A stretch of 43,148 nucleotides of DNA, from positions 1-43,148 of the forward strand of contig NZ_CP015167.1 in assembly GCF_001766235.1 (NCBI RefSeq), given 5' to 3'. The stretch's first letter is position 1. Each line of letters begins with the position of its first letter. The stretch is from Acetobacter ascendens. GTDB taxonomy: Bacteria > Pseudomonadota > Alphaproteobacteria > Acetobacterales > Acetobacteraceae. Positions 22,180 to 29,876 of this stretch are shown piece after piece. Below the pieces are notes generated by a model. That model was not told the DNA's origin. It was given only the letters and a program-made list of their open reading frames with translations, and made no database searches. A program made the translations under genes and the position numbers.

Positions 22180-23438
22180 GCCTGCTGCCGCGCAAACGCT
22201 GGTTTGGCGCCGCCCAGATGATTCTTTTTGTGGCAGGCATCGGCTTCTTCGTATTGTCTGTCGTGGCGCTCGGGATCCTGCCTGGTTTACGGCTGGAGAA
22301 ATCGATCCATGATCATGCGCCGTTGACGCTGGCTCCCTTCACGCCGGCCGAGGCCAGAGGCCGTATTACCTATGGCACCCAGGGCTGCGCGTACTGCCAT
22401 AGCGAGCAGGTGCGCAGCACGCCCGAGGACGTGCGTCGCTGGGGACCGCCGACCACACCATGGGAAACCAAGTTCGAGTCGCCGCAGCTGTGGGGCACCC
22501 GACGAATCGGGCCCGACCTCGCGCGTGAATCCGGAGTCCGCAGCGACGACTGGCAGTTGACCCACCTCTACAATCCACGGCTCATCGTTCCGGGCTCGGT
22601 GATGCCCGGCTTTGCCTGGATGTTCAAAGGCAGCCCCAACCAGCCAACCGACGTGGCCAAGGATCTGCTGGCCTATATGAAAACCTTGGGCCGCGCACGC
22701 ATGCAGGCGGGGAGCGCCGCGCACGATGCGCCCAATGAAGCCATGCCGGGCATGCAGCCTGACAGCGATGCATCGCTGGACGCGAATGGCGCACGCGCGC
22801 ATTTGGCGAGTCCTGGCAGGGAACTGCCACGGACGCTTTCTCCAACAGGGGTCGCCAATCGGGGGGCAACGCTGTTCGCACAGAATTGTGCAGGCTGCCA
22901 CGGTGCGCTGGGCAATGGCGCGTCGGTGGCTAGCGCATCGTTGCTGCCACACCCTACCAACCTCACCGTGTTCCGTTACAGCGAAGGCGCTTTTGCCGGC
23001 ATTTTGCATGATGGAGTCGTTGGTAGCTCGATGCCGGCCTGGCGAGACCTGACCGCACAGCAGGTCGCTGACCTTGGGGCCTTCGTGTCGACACTACATG
23101 CGGCCGCAGAACCGGCAACGTCCGAGCCCGGCGGCGTCTCGCGGGGTGTAGAACTGTATGCGCAAAACTGCACGGCATGTCACGGCGTCGGCGGCGGTGG
23201 CGACGGTCCGGCATCGCTTGCGTTCAAACCGCGGCCCTACAACTTCCGGCATCTCCAGCCCGACGTGAGCGAGATTGACCGCGTACTCCGCGTGGGTGTT
23301 CCCGGAACGGCCATGCTTGCTTTTCCAACGCTCAGCGAACCGGACCGCCAAGCGCTGGCCGCTTATGTGCGCTCGCTATACGGGCAGGCAGCCGAACAGG
23401 GTTCGCTGAAAGCCGCGGCGCCAGTGAACAAGCCCTGA
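22176..23438 (+). CDS. Fused CcoO-type cytochrome with two extra cytochrome c domains
   Basis: ATG 22176 overlaps the ccoN stop and gives 420 residues. An N-terminal membrane helix (about residues 12-36) anchors a CcoO-like domain: heme site CAYCH at 71-75 in YGTQGCAYCHSEQVR, GPDLARESGVRSDDWQLTHLYNPRLIVPGSVMPGF, with a Met ligand near 143. After a Pro/Ala-rich linker come two cytochrome c domains with CAGCH at 238-242 and CTACH at 332-336, like those of CcoP. The protein thus combines CcoO and CcoP functions in one chain with three hemes. It would carry electrons from TsdAB to CcoN. A longer frame from 21891 lies inside ccoN and is not used. Confidence 0.87.
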   Translation: MSLLPRKRWFGAAQMILFVAGIGFFVLSVVALGILPGLRLEKSIHDHAPLTLAPFTPAEARGRITYGTQGCAYCHSEQVRSTPEDVRRWGPPTTPWETKFESPQLWGTRRIGPDLARESGVRSDDWQLTHLYNPRLIVPGSVMPGFAWMFKGSPNQPTDVAKDLLAYMKTLGRARMQAGSAAHDAPNEAMPGMQPDSDASLDANGARAHLASPGRELPRTLSPTGVANRGATLFAQNCAGCHGALGNGASVASASLLPHPTNLTVFRYSEGAFAGILHDGVVGSSMPAWRDLTAQQVADLGAFVSTLHAAAEPATSEPGGVSRGVELYAQNCTACHGVGGGGDGPASLAFKPRPYNFRHLQPDVSEIDRVLRVGVPGTAMLAFPTLSEPDRQALAAYVRSLYGQAAEQGSLKAAAPVNKP

Positions 23439-23479
23439 TGGCGAATGTCACCATCGTTACCTGATCGAGGGACCGCTGC

Positions 23480-23671
23480 ATGTTTGCCTTCATCGTCATT
23501 GCCTTGCTCGTATGTGTCCTCGCCGTGGTGCTGGTGTGGTGTCTTTCGCCGGCTTATCGCAAGCGGGTGGAAGAACCGAAGTACCGGTTTCTTGAAATGC
23601 AACGTGAATTTTTCGATCAACCCCACACGAGGCTTCCCGAGCAGTCGACAAAACCGCCAGCCGAAAAGTAG
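23480..23671 (+). CDS. Small membrane protein, possible oxidase accessory (CcoQ-like)
   Basis: This 63-residue protein has one N-terminal hydrophobic helix (FAFIVIALLVCVLAVVLVWCL) followed by a charged cytoplasmic tail with RKRVEEPKYRFLEMQREFF. It follows the oxidase gene by 41 bases with GAGGGACC ahead of the ATG. Size and position suit the small subunit often found in cbb3 operons, but sequence identity to CcoQ is not evident. It ends the operon. Confidence 0.55.
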   Translation: MFAFIVIALLVCVLAVVLVWCLSPAYRKRVEEPKYRFLEMQREFFDQPHTRLPEQSTKPPAEK

Positions 23672-24090
23672 CCCTAAAGCACCCGCCTATATGTAGCGCC
23701 GGGAGGCGGCGACCCAACCATGCAGCTGTGACAAGCTGCCTTCTGCAGCCAACTTATGCTGAAGTGATCACGAGCAGCCGGCCCATTTATGCTTTCAAAA
23801 CATCATAAACTGGCCAATCGGGCCAATCTATGCTTTTCAGAACACTAGTGCCGGCGGTGTGTAGGGGTGGGCCCGTCCGGTCGGACAATTTTGTGGGATG
23901 AATAAACTATAGCCTGCTTGGACCAATCAAGAGTCACGTTACGTTCCCTGATGCGGCGTGGAGTGTCGATAAGGCTCAAAAAGGCCATCCCTACCCCTGA
24001 TAATGTCCTTTATCATGGGTAATTGGCAGGCATTTCTTGATGGATCATGATCTGTCATGATACGGTGAGGCACCCTACAGGAGAGGTGTT
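23672..24090. other. Intergenic region between the oxidase operon and the Doc toxin-antitoxin pair
   Basis: No gene is seen. A dyad TGATAA-TGTCCT-TTATCA lies at 23998-24015, and two copies of TCATGAT at about 24048-24060. Both are in the promoter zone of the toxin-antitoxin operon and could serve autorepression. Upstream of this, two similar segments contain GGCC(A)ATxTATGCTTTCA, short imperfect repeats of unknown meaning. Confidence 0.5.
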
Positions 24091-24321
24091 ATGGCCACCC
24101 CACAGCGTGAGAAATTCGCGACCCAGGTCGATCCGCAGATCCTGCAGGCGGTGCGCGATCTGGCCCGCAGCGAAGGGCGGCAGCTCCAGGCCCTAGTCGA
24201 TGAGGCGCTAGCCGACTTGGTCGAGAAGCGGAAACAGCAGCGTCCGCGTGCCCATGTCATGGCCGCCTACCAGACCAGTCATGAGGAATTCGCACCGCTC
24301 TACCGGAAACTGGCCGAGTGA
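24091..24321 (+). CDS. Antitoxin of a Doc-type pair (ribbon-helix-helix)
   Basis: This 76-residue protein is preceded by GGAGAGG. Residues 8-50 (KFATQVDPQILQAVRDLARSEGRQLQALVDEALADLVE) follow the ribbon-helix-helix pattern, so it binds its own promoter. The C-terminal part (HVMAAYQTSHEEFAPLYRKLAE) is the likely toxin-neutralising segment; such ends often cap the Fic pocket. Its stop overlaps the GTG start of the Doc gene, a typical type II layout. It is not a Phd-family protein. Confidence 0.85.
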   Translation: MATPQREKFATQVDPQILQAVRDLARSEGRQLQALVDEALADLVEKRKQQRPRAHVMAAYQTSHEEFAPLYRKLAE

Positions 24322-24698
24322 CGGATTATCTGACTGTCATCGAGGTATTGGCTATCCACGACGATCAGATCGGGCGCTATGGCGGAGCGGCGGGCATCCG
24401 GGATCAGGGTTTGCTGGAAGCGGCGCTTTTCCGACCGCAGACTGGCTATTATGCCGATCTCGTCGAAGAAGCGGCGGCGCTCTGGGAAAGCCTGTCGCAG
24501 AACCATCCCTTCATTGATGGCAACAAGCGCACGGCTTTCGCCGTGACCTGGACCTTCCTGGCCATTAACGGCGCGCGACTGACGGCCGGCGCCGGTGAAA
24601 CGGAAGATTTTATTCTCAGCCGCTATGCCGATGGGACATTTGATTTCGAGCATTTGAAGCCGTGGCTTCGCGGTCATGTTGCTACGAGCGAGTTCTGA
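24318..24698 (+). CDS. doc: Doc toxin (Fic family, death-on-curing)
   Basis: This 126-residue protein starts at GTG overlapping the antitoxin stop. The Fic motif is intact: HPFIDGNKRTAF from His63, matching HxFxDGNKR. Upstream GGAAGIRDQGLLEAALFRPQ-type sequence is characteristic of the Doc branch. Doc phosphorylates elongation factor Tu and stops translation when the antitoxin is lost. The pair should help retain the plasmid. All key residues are present, so it is likely active. Confidence 0.9.
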   Translation: MTDYLTVIEVLAIHDDQIGRYGGAAGIRDQGLLEAALFRPQTGYYADLVEEAAALWESLSQNHPFIDGNKRTAFAVTWTFLAINGARLTAGAGETEDFILSRYADGTFDFEHLKPWLRGHVATSEF

Positions 24699-24752
24699 TG
24701 GTGTGAAGGCCATTGCGGCACGGGATTTTACGGTTCTGCAGAGGAGCATGTC

Positions 24753-25160
24753 ATGAGTGCAGCGGCTTCCCCGCCTGACTTTTCAGAAGATGATGATCCT
24801 CTGGCCGCTCTGTACCAGCGTGGTCGTGCCCAGGCTGCCACGTTACGGGAGCAGGCACGGGAGGGCGGCCTGCGCTTCGAGGCGTTTCTACCGTCGACGC
24901 TGGCGGACTGGCTGTTGGATCTGGTCGAGCGCGGCGTGTTCTTCGATCCGTCCGAAGCGGTGTTCGTCCTGCTGGGCGAAGCCAGGGAGCTGGCTCCCCA
25001 TAAAGATATCCAGGATGAATTGCGGCGTCGCCAGATCCGGGCGGCGCTGGACGATCCTTGTCTTGGTACTCCGGGAAAAGAGGTGATAACGCGGCTGCGC
25101 GCGGAGATGGAACGGCCGCGTCCCGAGCCGGCGTCATGGCAGACGGATCAGGAGCCGTGA
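24753..25160 (+). CDS. ParD-like antitoxin-type protein without a toxin
   Basis: This is a 135-residue acidic protein. The core RFEAFLPSTLADWLLDLVERGVFFDPSEAVFVLLGEARELAPH resembles ParD-type ribbon-helix-helix antitoxins, in which the FxDPSEAV segment joins the two helices. The C-terminus LRAEMERPRPEPASW recurs in related proteins that precede integrases in Acetobacteraceae plasmids. No ParE-like toxin is nearby. The stop overlaps the start region of the tyrosine recombinase, so they are probably co-transcribed and the protein may regulate the recombinase. Confidence 0.6.
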   Translation: MSAAASPPDFSEDDDPLAALYQRGRAQAATLREQAREGGLRFEAFLPSTLADWLLDLVERGVFFDPSEAVFVLLGEARELAPHKDIQDELRRRQIRAALDDPCLGTPGKEVITRLRAEMERPRPEPASWQTDQEP

Positions 25161-26119
25161 TCTCCCTCATTTCCCGGTCCCCGTTGGATCTGACCTTGCC
25201 GGTTCTGGTGAGTTCGGCCGGTGAGCGTGCCCGTCTGCGCTTTCTGGAGTTCTTTGCGGCACAAATCCGCAATCCGAACACGCGGCGCGCCTATGCGCGG
25301 GCGGTATCGGATTTCCTTTCTTGGTGTGCAGATTTTGGCGTGACGGAGCTGACCGGGGTCACGCCGTTGCATGTGGCAACCTGGATTGAGTTTTCTGGAC
25401 GTACGCTGTCGGCTCCGAGCGTGAAGCAGGCGCTGGCGGCGCTGCGGCATCTGTTCGACTGGCTGGTGACGGGCCAGGTGCTGACACTCAATCCCGCCGC
25501 TTCGGTGCGCGGGCCGGCGCACAGCGCACGGGTGGGGAAAACGCCGGTGCTGGAGGCGGCCGAGGCGCGGGCGTTACTGGATTCCATCGATGTGTCCAGT
25601 CCGGCCGGGCTGCGCGACCGGGCGCTGATCGCGTTGATGGTGTTCTCCTTTGCGCGGATTGGCGCGGCGCTGACGATGCGGGTCGAGGACGTGTTCGTGC
25701 AGAACCGTCGTCTGTGGGTGCGGCTGCGCGAGAAGGGGGGCAAGCAGCATGTCATGCCCTGTCACCATACGCTGGAAGACTATCTGCACGCTTATCTCGA
25801 CGGGACCGGGCTGGCCGGCGAGCCGAAGGGCTGGCTGTTCCGGACCATCCAACGGGGCACCGGCCAGCTTTCGGAGCGGCGGCTGGAGCAGTCGGACGCG
25901 CACGCCATGGTGCGGCGCCGGGCGAAGGCAGCTGGGATCGAGACCGCGATTGGTAACCATACCTTCCGGGCGACGGGGGTGACGGCCTATCTGAAGAATG
26001 GCGGCACGCTGGAGAACGCGGCCGCCATGGCCAACCACGCCTCCACCCGCACCACCCAGCTCTATGACCGTCGCCGCGAGGACATCTCACTCGATGAGGT
26101 CGAACGCATCAGGGTGTAG
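25136..26119 (+). CDS. Tyrosine recombinase/integrase
   Basis: From ATG 25136 the protein has 327 residues; GTG 25157 is an alternative start. An N-terminal SAM-like domain (FFAAQIRNPNTRRAYARAVSDFLSWC) is followed by the catalytic domain with Arg in FARIGAALTMRVED, Lys in REKGGKQHVMP, His and Arg in NHTFRATGVTAYL, His in ANHASTRTTQLYDRR and the nucleophilic Tyr in that same segment. All R-K-H-R-H-Y residues are present. It is XerC/D-sized and may resolve plasmid multimers or integrate cassettes. No attachment site is recognisable. It is upstream of the partition genes. Confidence 0.9.
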   Translation: MADGSGAVISLISRSPLDLTLPVLVSSAGERARLRFLEFFAAQIRNPNTRRAYARAVSDFLSWCADFGVTELTGVTPLHVATWIEFSGRTLSAPSVKQALAALRHLFDWLVTGQVLTLNPAASVRGPAHSARVGKTPVLEAAEARALLDSIDVSSPAGLRDRALIALMVFSFARIGAALTMRVEDVFVQNRRLWVRLREKGGKQHVMPCHHTLEDYLHAYLDGTGLAGEPKGWLFRTIQRGTGQLSERRLEQSDAHAMVRRRAKAAGIETAIGNHTFRATGVTAYLKNGGTLENAAAMANHASTRTTQLYDRRREDISLDEVERIRV

Positions 26120-26139
26120 GCCATATTTTTTGATCAATT

Positions 26140-26197
26140 GAGTTAACGAAAAAAAGAACATTTACTCATTTAAGTATCATGATATGAGTTAATGAGT
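26140..26197. repeat. parH: Centromere-like ACTC/GAGT repeats upstream of parF
   Basis: Four ACTC/GAGT tetramers occur in 58 bases (26140-26143, 26164-26167, 26186-26189, 26194-26197), set in AT-rich spacers. ParG proteins of the ParFGH system bind such degenerate tetramers. More tetramers lie between parF and parG (26856-26859, 26880-26883) and after parG (27087-27129). The tract is a likely partition site and operator. Confidence 0.65.
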
Positions 26198-26227
26198 ATT
26201 TATTCAAACGTCTGTATGGGAGCTGAT

Positions 26228-26857
26228 ATGAAGGTTATCGCTGTTCTGAATCAGAAGGGAGGGTCGGGGAAGACGACTATAGCTACTCATCTGGCTAGAG
26301 CATTACAGATTGGAGGTGCAGATGTGCTGCTGGTGGATTCCGATCCTCAAGGGAGTGCCCGAGATTGGGCTGCTGTAAGAGAAGAGCAACCTGTGACTGT
26401 TGTAGGAATTGATCGGCCAACCATTGAGCGAGATTTGAAAAATATCGCTCGTAAGGATTTTGTGGTGATCGATGGCGCTCCCCAAGCCGCAGACTTGGCT
26501 GTATCAGCCATAAAAGCATCTGATTTCGTCCTGATTCCGGTTCAGCCCTCTCCTTATGACATATGGGCTACTTCAGACTTAGTAGATCTGGTTAAGCAGC
26601 GTATCGAAGTTACTGACGGAAAATTACAAGCTGCTTTCGTAGTGTCACGAGCGATTAAGGGAACTCGAATTGGTGCTGAAATTACCGAAGCCTTGAAAGG
26701 ATATGGCCTTCCAATTCTAGAGAGCCGGATTACTCAACGCGTAAGCTATCCAGGAACAGCCGCAGGTGGAAGCACCGTAATGGATGTTGAACCTGGTAGT
26801 GATGCTTCCAAAGAAATTCTCAGTCTATCTAATGAAATTAAGCGAAAACTTATTTGA
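26228..26857 (+). CDS. parF: Partition ATPase ParF/ParA
   Basis: This 209-residue ParA-type ATPase is close to ParF in length and lacks an N-terminal DNA-binding domain (class Ib). The deviant Walker A KGGSGKTT is at residues 10-17, the DSDPQGSARDW switch follows, and FVVIDGAPQA forms Walker B. The C-terminus ends KEILSLSNEIKRKLI. ATG 26228 after GGGAG is chosen over 26192. It segregates plasmid copies together with the small RHH protein encoded next. The region is markedly more AT-rich than the flanking DNA, marking a different origin. Confidence 0.92.
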   Translation: MKVIAVLNQKGGSGKTTIATHLARALQIGGADVLLVDSDPQGSARDWAAVREEQPVTVVGIDRPTIERDLKNIARKDFVVIDGAPQAADLAVSAIKASDFVLIPVQPSPYDIWATSDLVDLVKQRIEVTDGKLQAAFVVSRAIKGTRIGAEITEALKGYGLPILESRITQRVSYPGTAAGGSTVMDVEPGSDASKEILSLSNEIKRKLI

Positions 26858-26877
26858 GTATATGAGGAGAAAAGTAA

Positions 26878-27099
26878 ATGAGTAAATCTCCTGGCGCGTT
26901 GACAGCTGGTCGCCCGAGTGCTCGCACTACGGCAAATAAGGCCGCCACTCTTGCCAGCCTGTCGGATACGCCAATGATGCGGCGTGTGAACTTTGATCTG
27001 ACAGCAGCCAATCATGCGAAGTTGAAGATTTATGCTGCCCGACAGGGCAAGAGCATAAAAGAATTGCTTACAGCATATGTCGATCAACTCCCTGAGTAA
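26878..27099 (+). CDS. parG: ParG-like centromere-binding protein
   Basis: This 73-residue protein has a flexible, basic N-terminus (SPGALTAGRPSARTTANK) and a C-terminal ribbon-helix-helix (MRRVNFDLTAANHAKLKIYAARQGKSIKELLTAYVDQLPE). ParG-type proteins have this layout. The free tail stimulates the ATPase, and the fold binds ACTC repeats, which are abundant around the gene. It lies 20 bases after parF. GAGGAG precedes the ATG. Confidence 0.85.
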   Translation: MSKSPGALTAGRPSARTTANKAATLASLSDTPMMRRVNFDLTAANHAKLKIYAARQGKSIKELLTAYVDQLPE

Positions 27100-27129
27100 A
27101 TGAGTATATCATCTCTTGCGCATTTGAGT
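27087..27129. repeat. ACTC/GAGT tetramers between parG and repA
   Basis: Tetramers at 27087-27090, 27094-27097, 27102-27105 and 27126-27129 continue the pattern seen upstream of parF. They overlap the end of parG and lie in the repA leader, so ParG might also influence repA expression. Confidence 0.5.
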
Positions 27130-27214
27130 TTTTGATTATTTTGGGTTGATGGGAAGTGTTTCCATCGTACGCGTAGCTGTAAGTGGCGGAATTTCCGATA
27201 TCGAGGTCAGCACT

Positions 27215-28177
27215 ATGGGAAATGAACATAAAAATCCGTCGAGTCTTCCGGTAGCTACCGAACGGCCAAGGTTGAGGCGGAAGATTACATCGATTGTCAG
27301 GAAGTCGCCGCCTGGAAGTGACCAACCAGATTTTTTTGTGCCTGCCCTTTATGACGTCGGTACTCGTGATAGTCGCAGTATCATGGATGTGGCTGTGTTC
27401 CGGTTATCCAAGAAGGATAAACGGGTTGGGGATGCCATCAGATACGATTTTCCTGATGGAGGTTATGTGGAGGTTACGTCGGGCCATTATGGGATGGCTT
27501 CAGTATGGGATTATGATCTTGTACTAATGGCAATTTCTCATCTTACCGAAGCGATGAACCGATATCGTAATGGTAAGGGCGAAATACCAAGCCCTGTATT
27601 CCGACCTCATATATCAGAGATACTAAAATTTTGTCGACGGTCTATTGGTGGACGTCAGTATAAAGAAATAGAATCAGCACTAGATCGCTTGGCAGACACA
27701 AAAATTAAAGTGGTTCGAAAAGAAAATGGCGTTGGACGTCGAGAAAAACGTATTGCTGGAACACCACAAGGTTTAATAGCAAGTGGAAGAGTTGTTTCGT
27801 ATACTGATACAGGTCGGATTCAATCCGTTGAAATTACTATACCAGACTGGCTTTATCAAGAAATAGTAGAAAGCAAGACGCCAAATGTCTTGACCGTTCA
27901 TCCAGACTATTTCTTGATTGAGCCTGGCATTGGTCGATTTCTATATCGTCTTGCTCGACGAGCAGCGGGGAGAACCGAAGCTAAATGGTCATTCCAGACT
28001 ATTTACGATCGTAGTGGTAGTGCTGGCACCTTTAAGAAGTTTTCGGAGAATCTACGAAAGATTATCGTGGCAGATGATTTGCCAGAATATACGCTGTTAG
28101 AAGAAAAAGGGCAAAATGGCCCTCAACTCGTCATGCAGCATCGCTGCATGCAATTGGAGGCACCCCCTGGTCCCTAA
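27215..28177 (+). CDS. repA: Replication initiator protein RepA
   Basis: From ATG 27215 (GAGG 9-12 bases upstream) the product has 320 residues; ATG 27149 would add 22. Family blocks of the RPA-type initiator are visible: DFFVPALYDVGTRDSRSIMDVAVFRLSKKDKR, YVEVTSGHYGMASVWDYDLVLMAISHLTEAMNR, GGRQYKEIESALDRLADTKIKV and FLIEPGIGRFLYRLARRAAG with winged-helix features. It binds the iterons and opens the origin. The iterons are now 23 kb away because of the transposon block between 28249 and 8092; in the circle they are still in cis. The gene is AT-rich like parFG. Confidence 0.92.
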   Translation: MGNEHKNPSSLPVATERPRLRRKITSIVRKSPPGSDQPDFFVPALYDVGTRDSRSIMDVAVFRLSKKDKRVGDAIRYDFPDGGYVEVTSGHYGMASVWDYDLVLMAISHLTEAMNRYRNGKGEIPSPVFRPHISEILKFCRRSIGGRQYKEIESALDRLADTKIKVVRKENGVGRREKRIAGTPQGLIASGRVVSYTDTGRIQSVEITIPDWLYQEIVESKTPNVLTVHPDYFLIEPGIGRFLYRLARRAAGRTEAKWSFQTIYDRSGSAGTFKKFSENLRKIIVADDLPEYTLLEEKGQNGPQLVMQHRCMQLEAPPGP

Positions 28178-28183
28178 TAGACA
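28169..28183 (-). repeat. Inverted iteron copy after repA
   Basis: GGTCCCTAATAGACA is the exact complement of the iteron core TGTCTATTAGGGACC found four times at 8111-8190. It overlaps the end of repA. In the plasmid before insertion it lay about 70 bp from the direct iterons. It may allow RepA to repress its own gene or pair iteron arrays. Confidence 0.75.
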
Positions 28184-28243
28184 ATCAGAGAGATCCGAGG
28201 CCCTATTTTTTAGGGGGTGTTGCCGCATCGCTGGTAAGGAGAG

Positions 28244-28248
28244 GGTAT
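28244..28248 (+). repeat. Target-site duplication GGTAT (left copy)
   Basis: These five bases lie directly outside the left inverted repeat of complete TnA and equal 8093-8097 directly outside the right inverted repeat of the TnA remnant. The bases after complete TnA (TATTT at 32911) do not match, so the inserted unit ends at 8092 and not at 32910. Confidence 0.8.
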
Positions 28249-28376
28249 GAGGCCATCGTGTGGAAAGTACGCTAAACAACGTTTAGCATGAACAGTAGAA
28301 GAACGTCTGGGTAGCGTGATCTTGCCTGAGGGCAAGCCGCTGTTTCTTTGTTGAACAACGGCAAGCAGCACGGAAG

Positions 28377-29156
28377 TTAGCGGATGAAATATCCGCTAAC
28401 GCGCCAATATGCCTGTTCACGCGAAAGTACGACGGTTTCAACCGCGTTGGGTTTGTTAGCGAAACGCGTCTGGAACTGAATGATCTGATAGTCACCCGCT
28501 GGCGCGCCCGGCAGCGTTTTTGTCTGCATCACGCTTTGGAAAGTGCGTGATGACGGGCGTCCCAACGGTTGTCGTACAGACTGGATCGTAGTGGCCCACT
28601 GCGCCGGGGTGATCTTTGCCTTGAACAGTGTGCCTGCGGCTTGCCAGCTTGCATCCCACTGCCCTTCATCAAGCAATTCGACCCATTTGCGGGCATCGGC
28701 CGATGCCTTTGTTTCGGCAGGACGGGCAATGCTTGTCGAAATATTCTGGGCGGAAACCCGGGCGTCGTCCTGCCCGCTGATGGTCAAAAGCGCTGCGGCC
28801 GCAATGATAAGAGACATGATAAGCATTCCTCCGGTAAGCCACGCCAGGCGATGCCCCGACGATCGCGGCGGTGCTGGCTCTTTGGCTCTATCCACCGAAG
28901 AAGTTGCTTCGGCACCCCCAATTTCTTTGGGGCCGACATTATTGGGGGTGCCCCCATCCATCTCGGCGAGACGTCGGGCAGCTTCACGGCTGCTCGAAAC
29001 GCCCAGCTTGCGCCGCGCATCGCGTAGGCGGTCATTTATTGTGTGCACCGACAGACCAAGCGTATTGGCGATGGATTTCGCGTCATGGCCGACCAGAAGC
29101 AGACGTAGAGCTTCTTTCTCGCGCGCGCTGAGAACCACTTGATCGTCTGTTGTCAT
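28377..29156 (-). CDS. LuxR-type DNA-binding protein with membrane helix and DUF4019 domain
   Basis: The 259-residue protein begins with a LuxR/GerE helix-turn-helix (LSAREKEALRLLLVGHDAKSIANTLGLSVHTINDRLRDARRKLGV, residues 9-54). A linker is followed by one transmembrane helix (LAWLTGGMLIMSLIIAAAALL) and an extracytoplasmic DUF4019 domain (ARKWVELLDEGQWDASWQAAGTLFKAKITPAQWATTIQSVRQPLG to AYWRVSGYFIR). It may sense an envelope signal and act on DNA from the membrane. It overlaps tnpR by 4 bases (ATGA), so it is translated with the resolvase and belongs to the transposon. Its regulatory targets are unknown. Confidence 0.85.
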   Translation of the reverse strand: MTTDDQVVLSAREKEALRLLLVGHDAKSIANTLGLSVHTINDRLRDARRKLGVSSSREAARRLAEMDGGTPNNVGPKEIGGAEATSSVDRAKEPAPPRSSGHRLAWLTGGMLIMSLIIAAAALLTISGQDDARVSAQNISTSIARPAETKASADARKWVELLDEGQWDASWQAAGTLFKAKITPAQWATTIQSVRQPLGRPSSRTFQSVMQTKTLPGAPAGDYQIIQFQTRFANKPNAVETVVLSREQAYWRVSGYFIR

Positions 29157-29737
29157 GATACAGCCGATGGTGTCGGCCGCGCGACGCCAAGACGCTTCAT
29201 CTCGCGATAGACAGTCGATCGCCCGATCCCGAGCTGACGCGCCGCTTCAGTCGGCGACACGCTCGCCGCGATAAGTTTTAGCGCCGCGCTGATCTTGTCG
29301 TTGTCGAGCGGCTGCCGCCCCGGCAGCCTGCCCTTTGCTCTCGCCGCTGCAATCCCGTCGCGTGTACGTTCTGAGATCAGTCGCCGCTCAAAATGCGCAA
29401 TGGCGCCGAAGACGTGGAAGATCAGCTCTCCGGCTGCGGAGGAAGTGTCGATTTTCTCCTCCAGGCTGAGCAACGCTATTCCGCGTGAGCGGAGCATGGT
29501 CACCGTTGTCAGCAACTCTCCCAGTGAACGACCGAGGCGGTCGAGCCGCACAACCGCAAGCGTATCGCCCTTGCGTGCGTATTCCAGCAGCTCGTCCAGT
29601 CCTGGTCGCTCCATGCTCTTGCCCGACATCACATCGGTGAACACACGGATCGTACCGGCTTCTTCCAATCGCATACGCTGCCCGGCCACATCCTGATCAC
29701 CGGTACTGACACGCGCGTATCCCAGAATGCCGCCCAT
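29153..29737 (-). CDS. tnpR: Serine resolvase TnpR of TnA
   Basis: From ATG 29737 (GGGAGA 7 bases upstream) the product has 194 residues. The catalytic domain shows GYARVSTGDQDVAGQ with the nucleophilic Ser, RPGLDELLEYARKGDTLAVVRLDRLGRSLGELL, and the E-helix HFERRLISERTRDGIAAARAKGR. The C-terminal helix-turn-helix is SPTEAARQLGIGRSTVYREMKRLG. It resolves cointegrates at res and represses transposition genes. The longer frame to 29890 covers the res region and is rejected. Confidence 0.93.
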   Translation of the reverse strand: MGGILGYARVSTGDQDVAGQRMRLEEAGTIRVFTDVMSGKSMERPGLDELLEYARKGDTLAVVRLDRLGRSLGELLTTVTMLRSRGIALLSLEEKIDTSSAAGELIFHVFGAIAHFERRLISERTRDGIAAARAKGRLPGRQPLDNDKISAALKLIAASVSPTEAARQLGIGRSTVYREMKRLGVARPTPSAVS

Positions 29738-29754
29738 GGCACCGTCTCCCAAAC

Positions 29755-29870
29755 GACCGTTCTGTGGACACTGAGTGAATGACCATTCCGGATCGACAAT
29801 ATCCGTCCACATAATGCGTCTCTTTACTCTCCGCTGTCCATAGCCGAGACTGACCTTTTGTGGACGGAAT
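29755..29870. promoter_or_regulatory. Probable res site of TnA
   Basis: The spacer between tnpR and tnpA holds repeated TGTGGAC/GTCCACA-type half sites: TGTGGAC near 29763, GTCCACA near 29806, TGTCCATA near 29835 and TGTGGACG near 29858. Arranged pairs of such half sites are the binding sites of serine resolvases. Divergent promoters for tnpA and tnpR should also lie here. Confidence 0.6.
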
Positions 29871-29876
29871 GACAGC

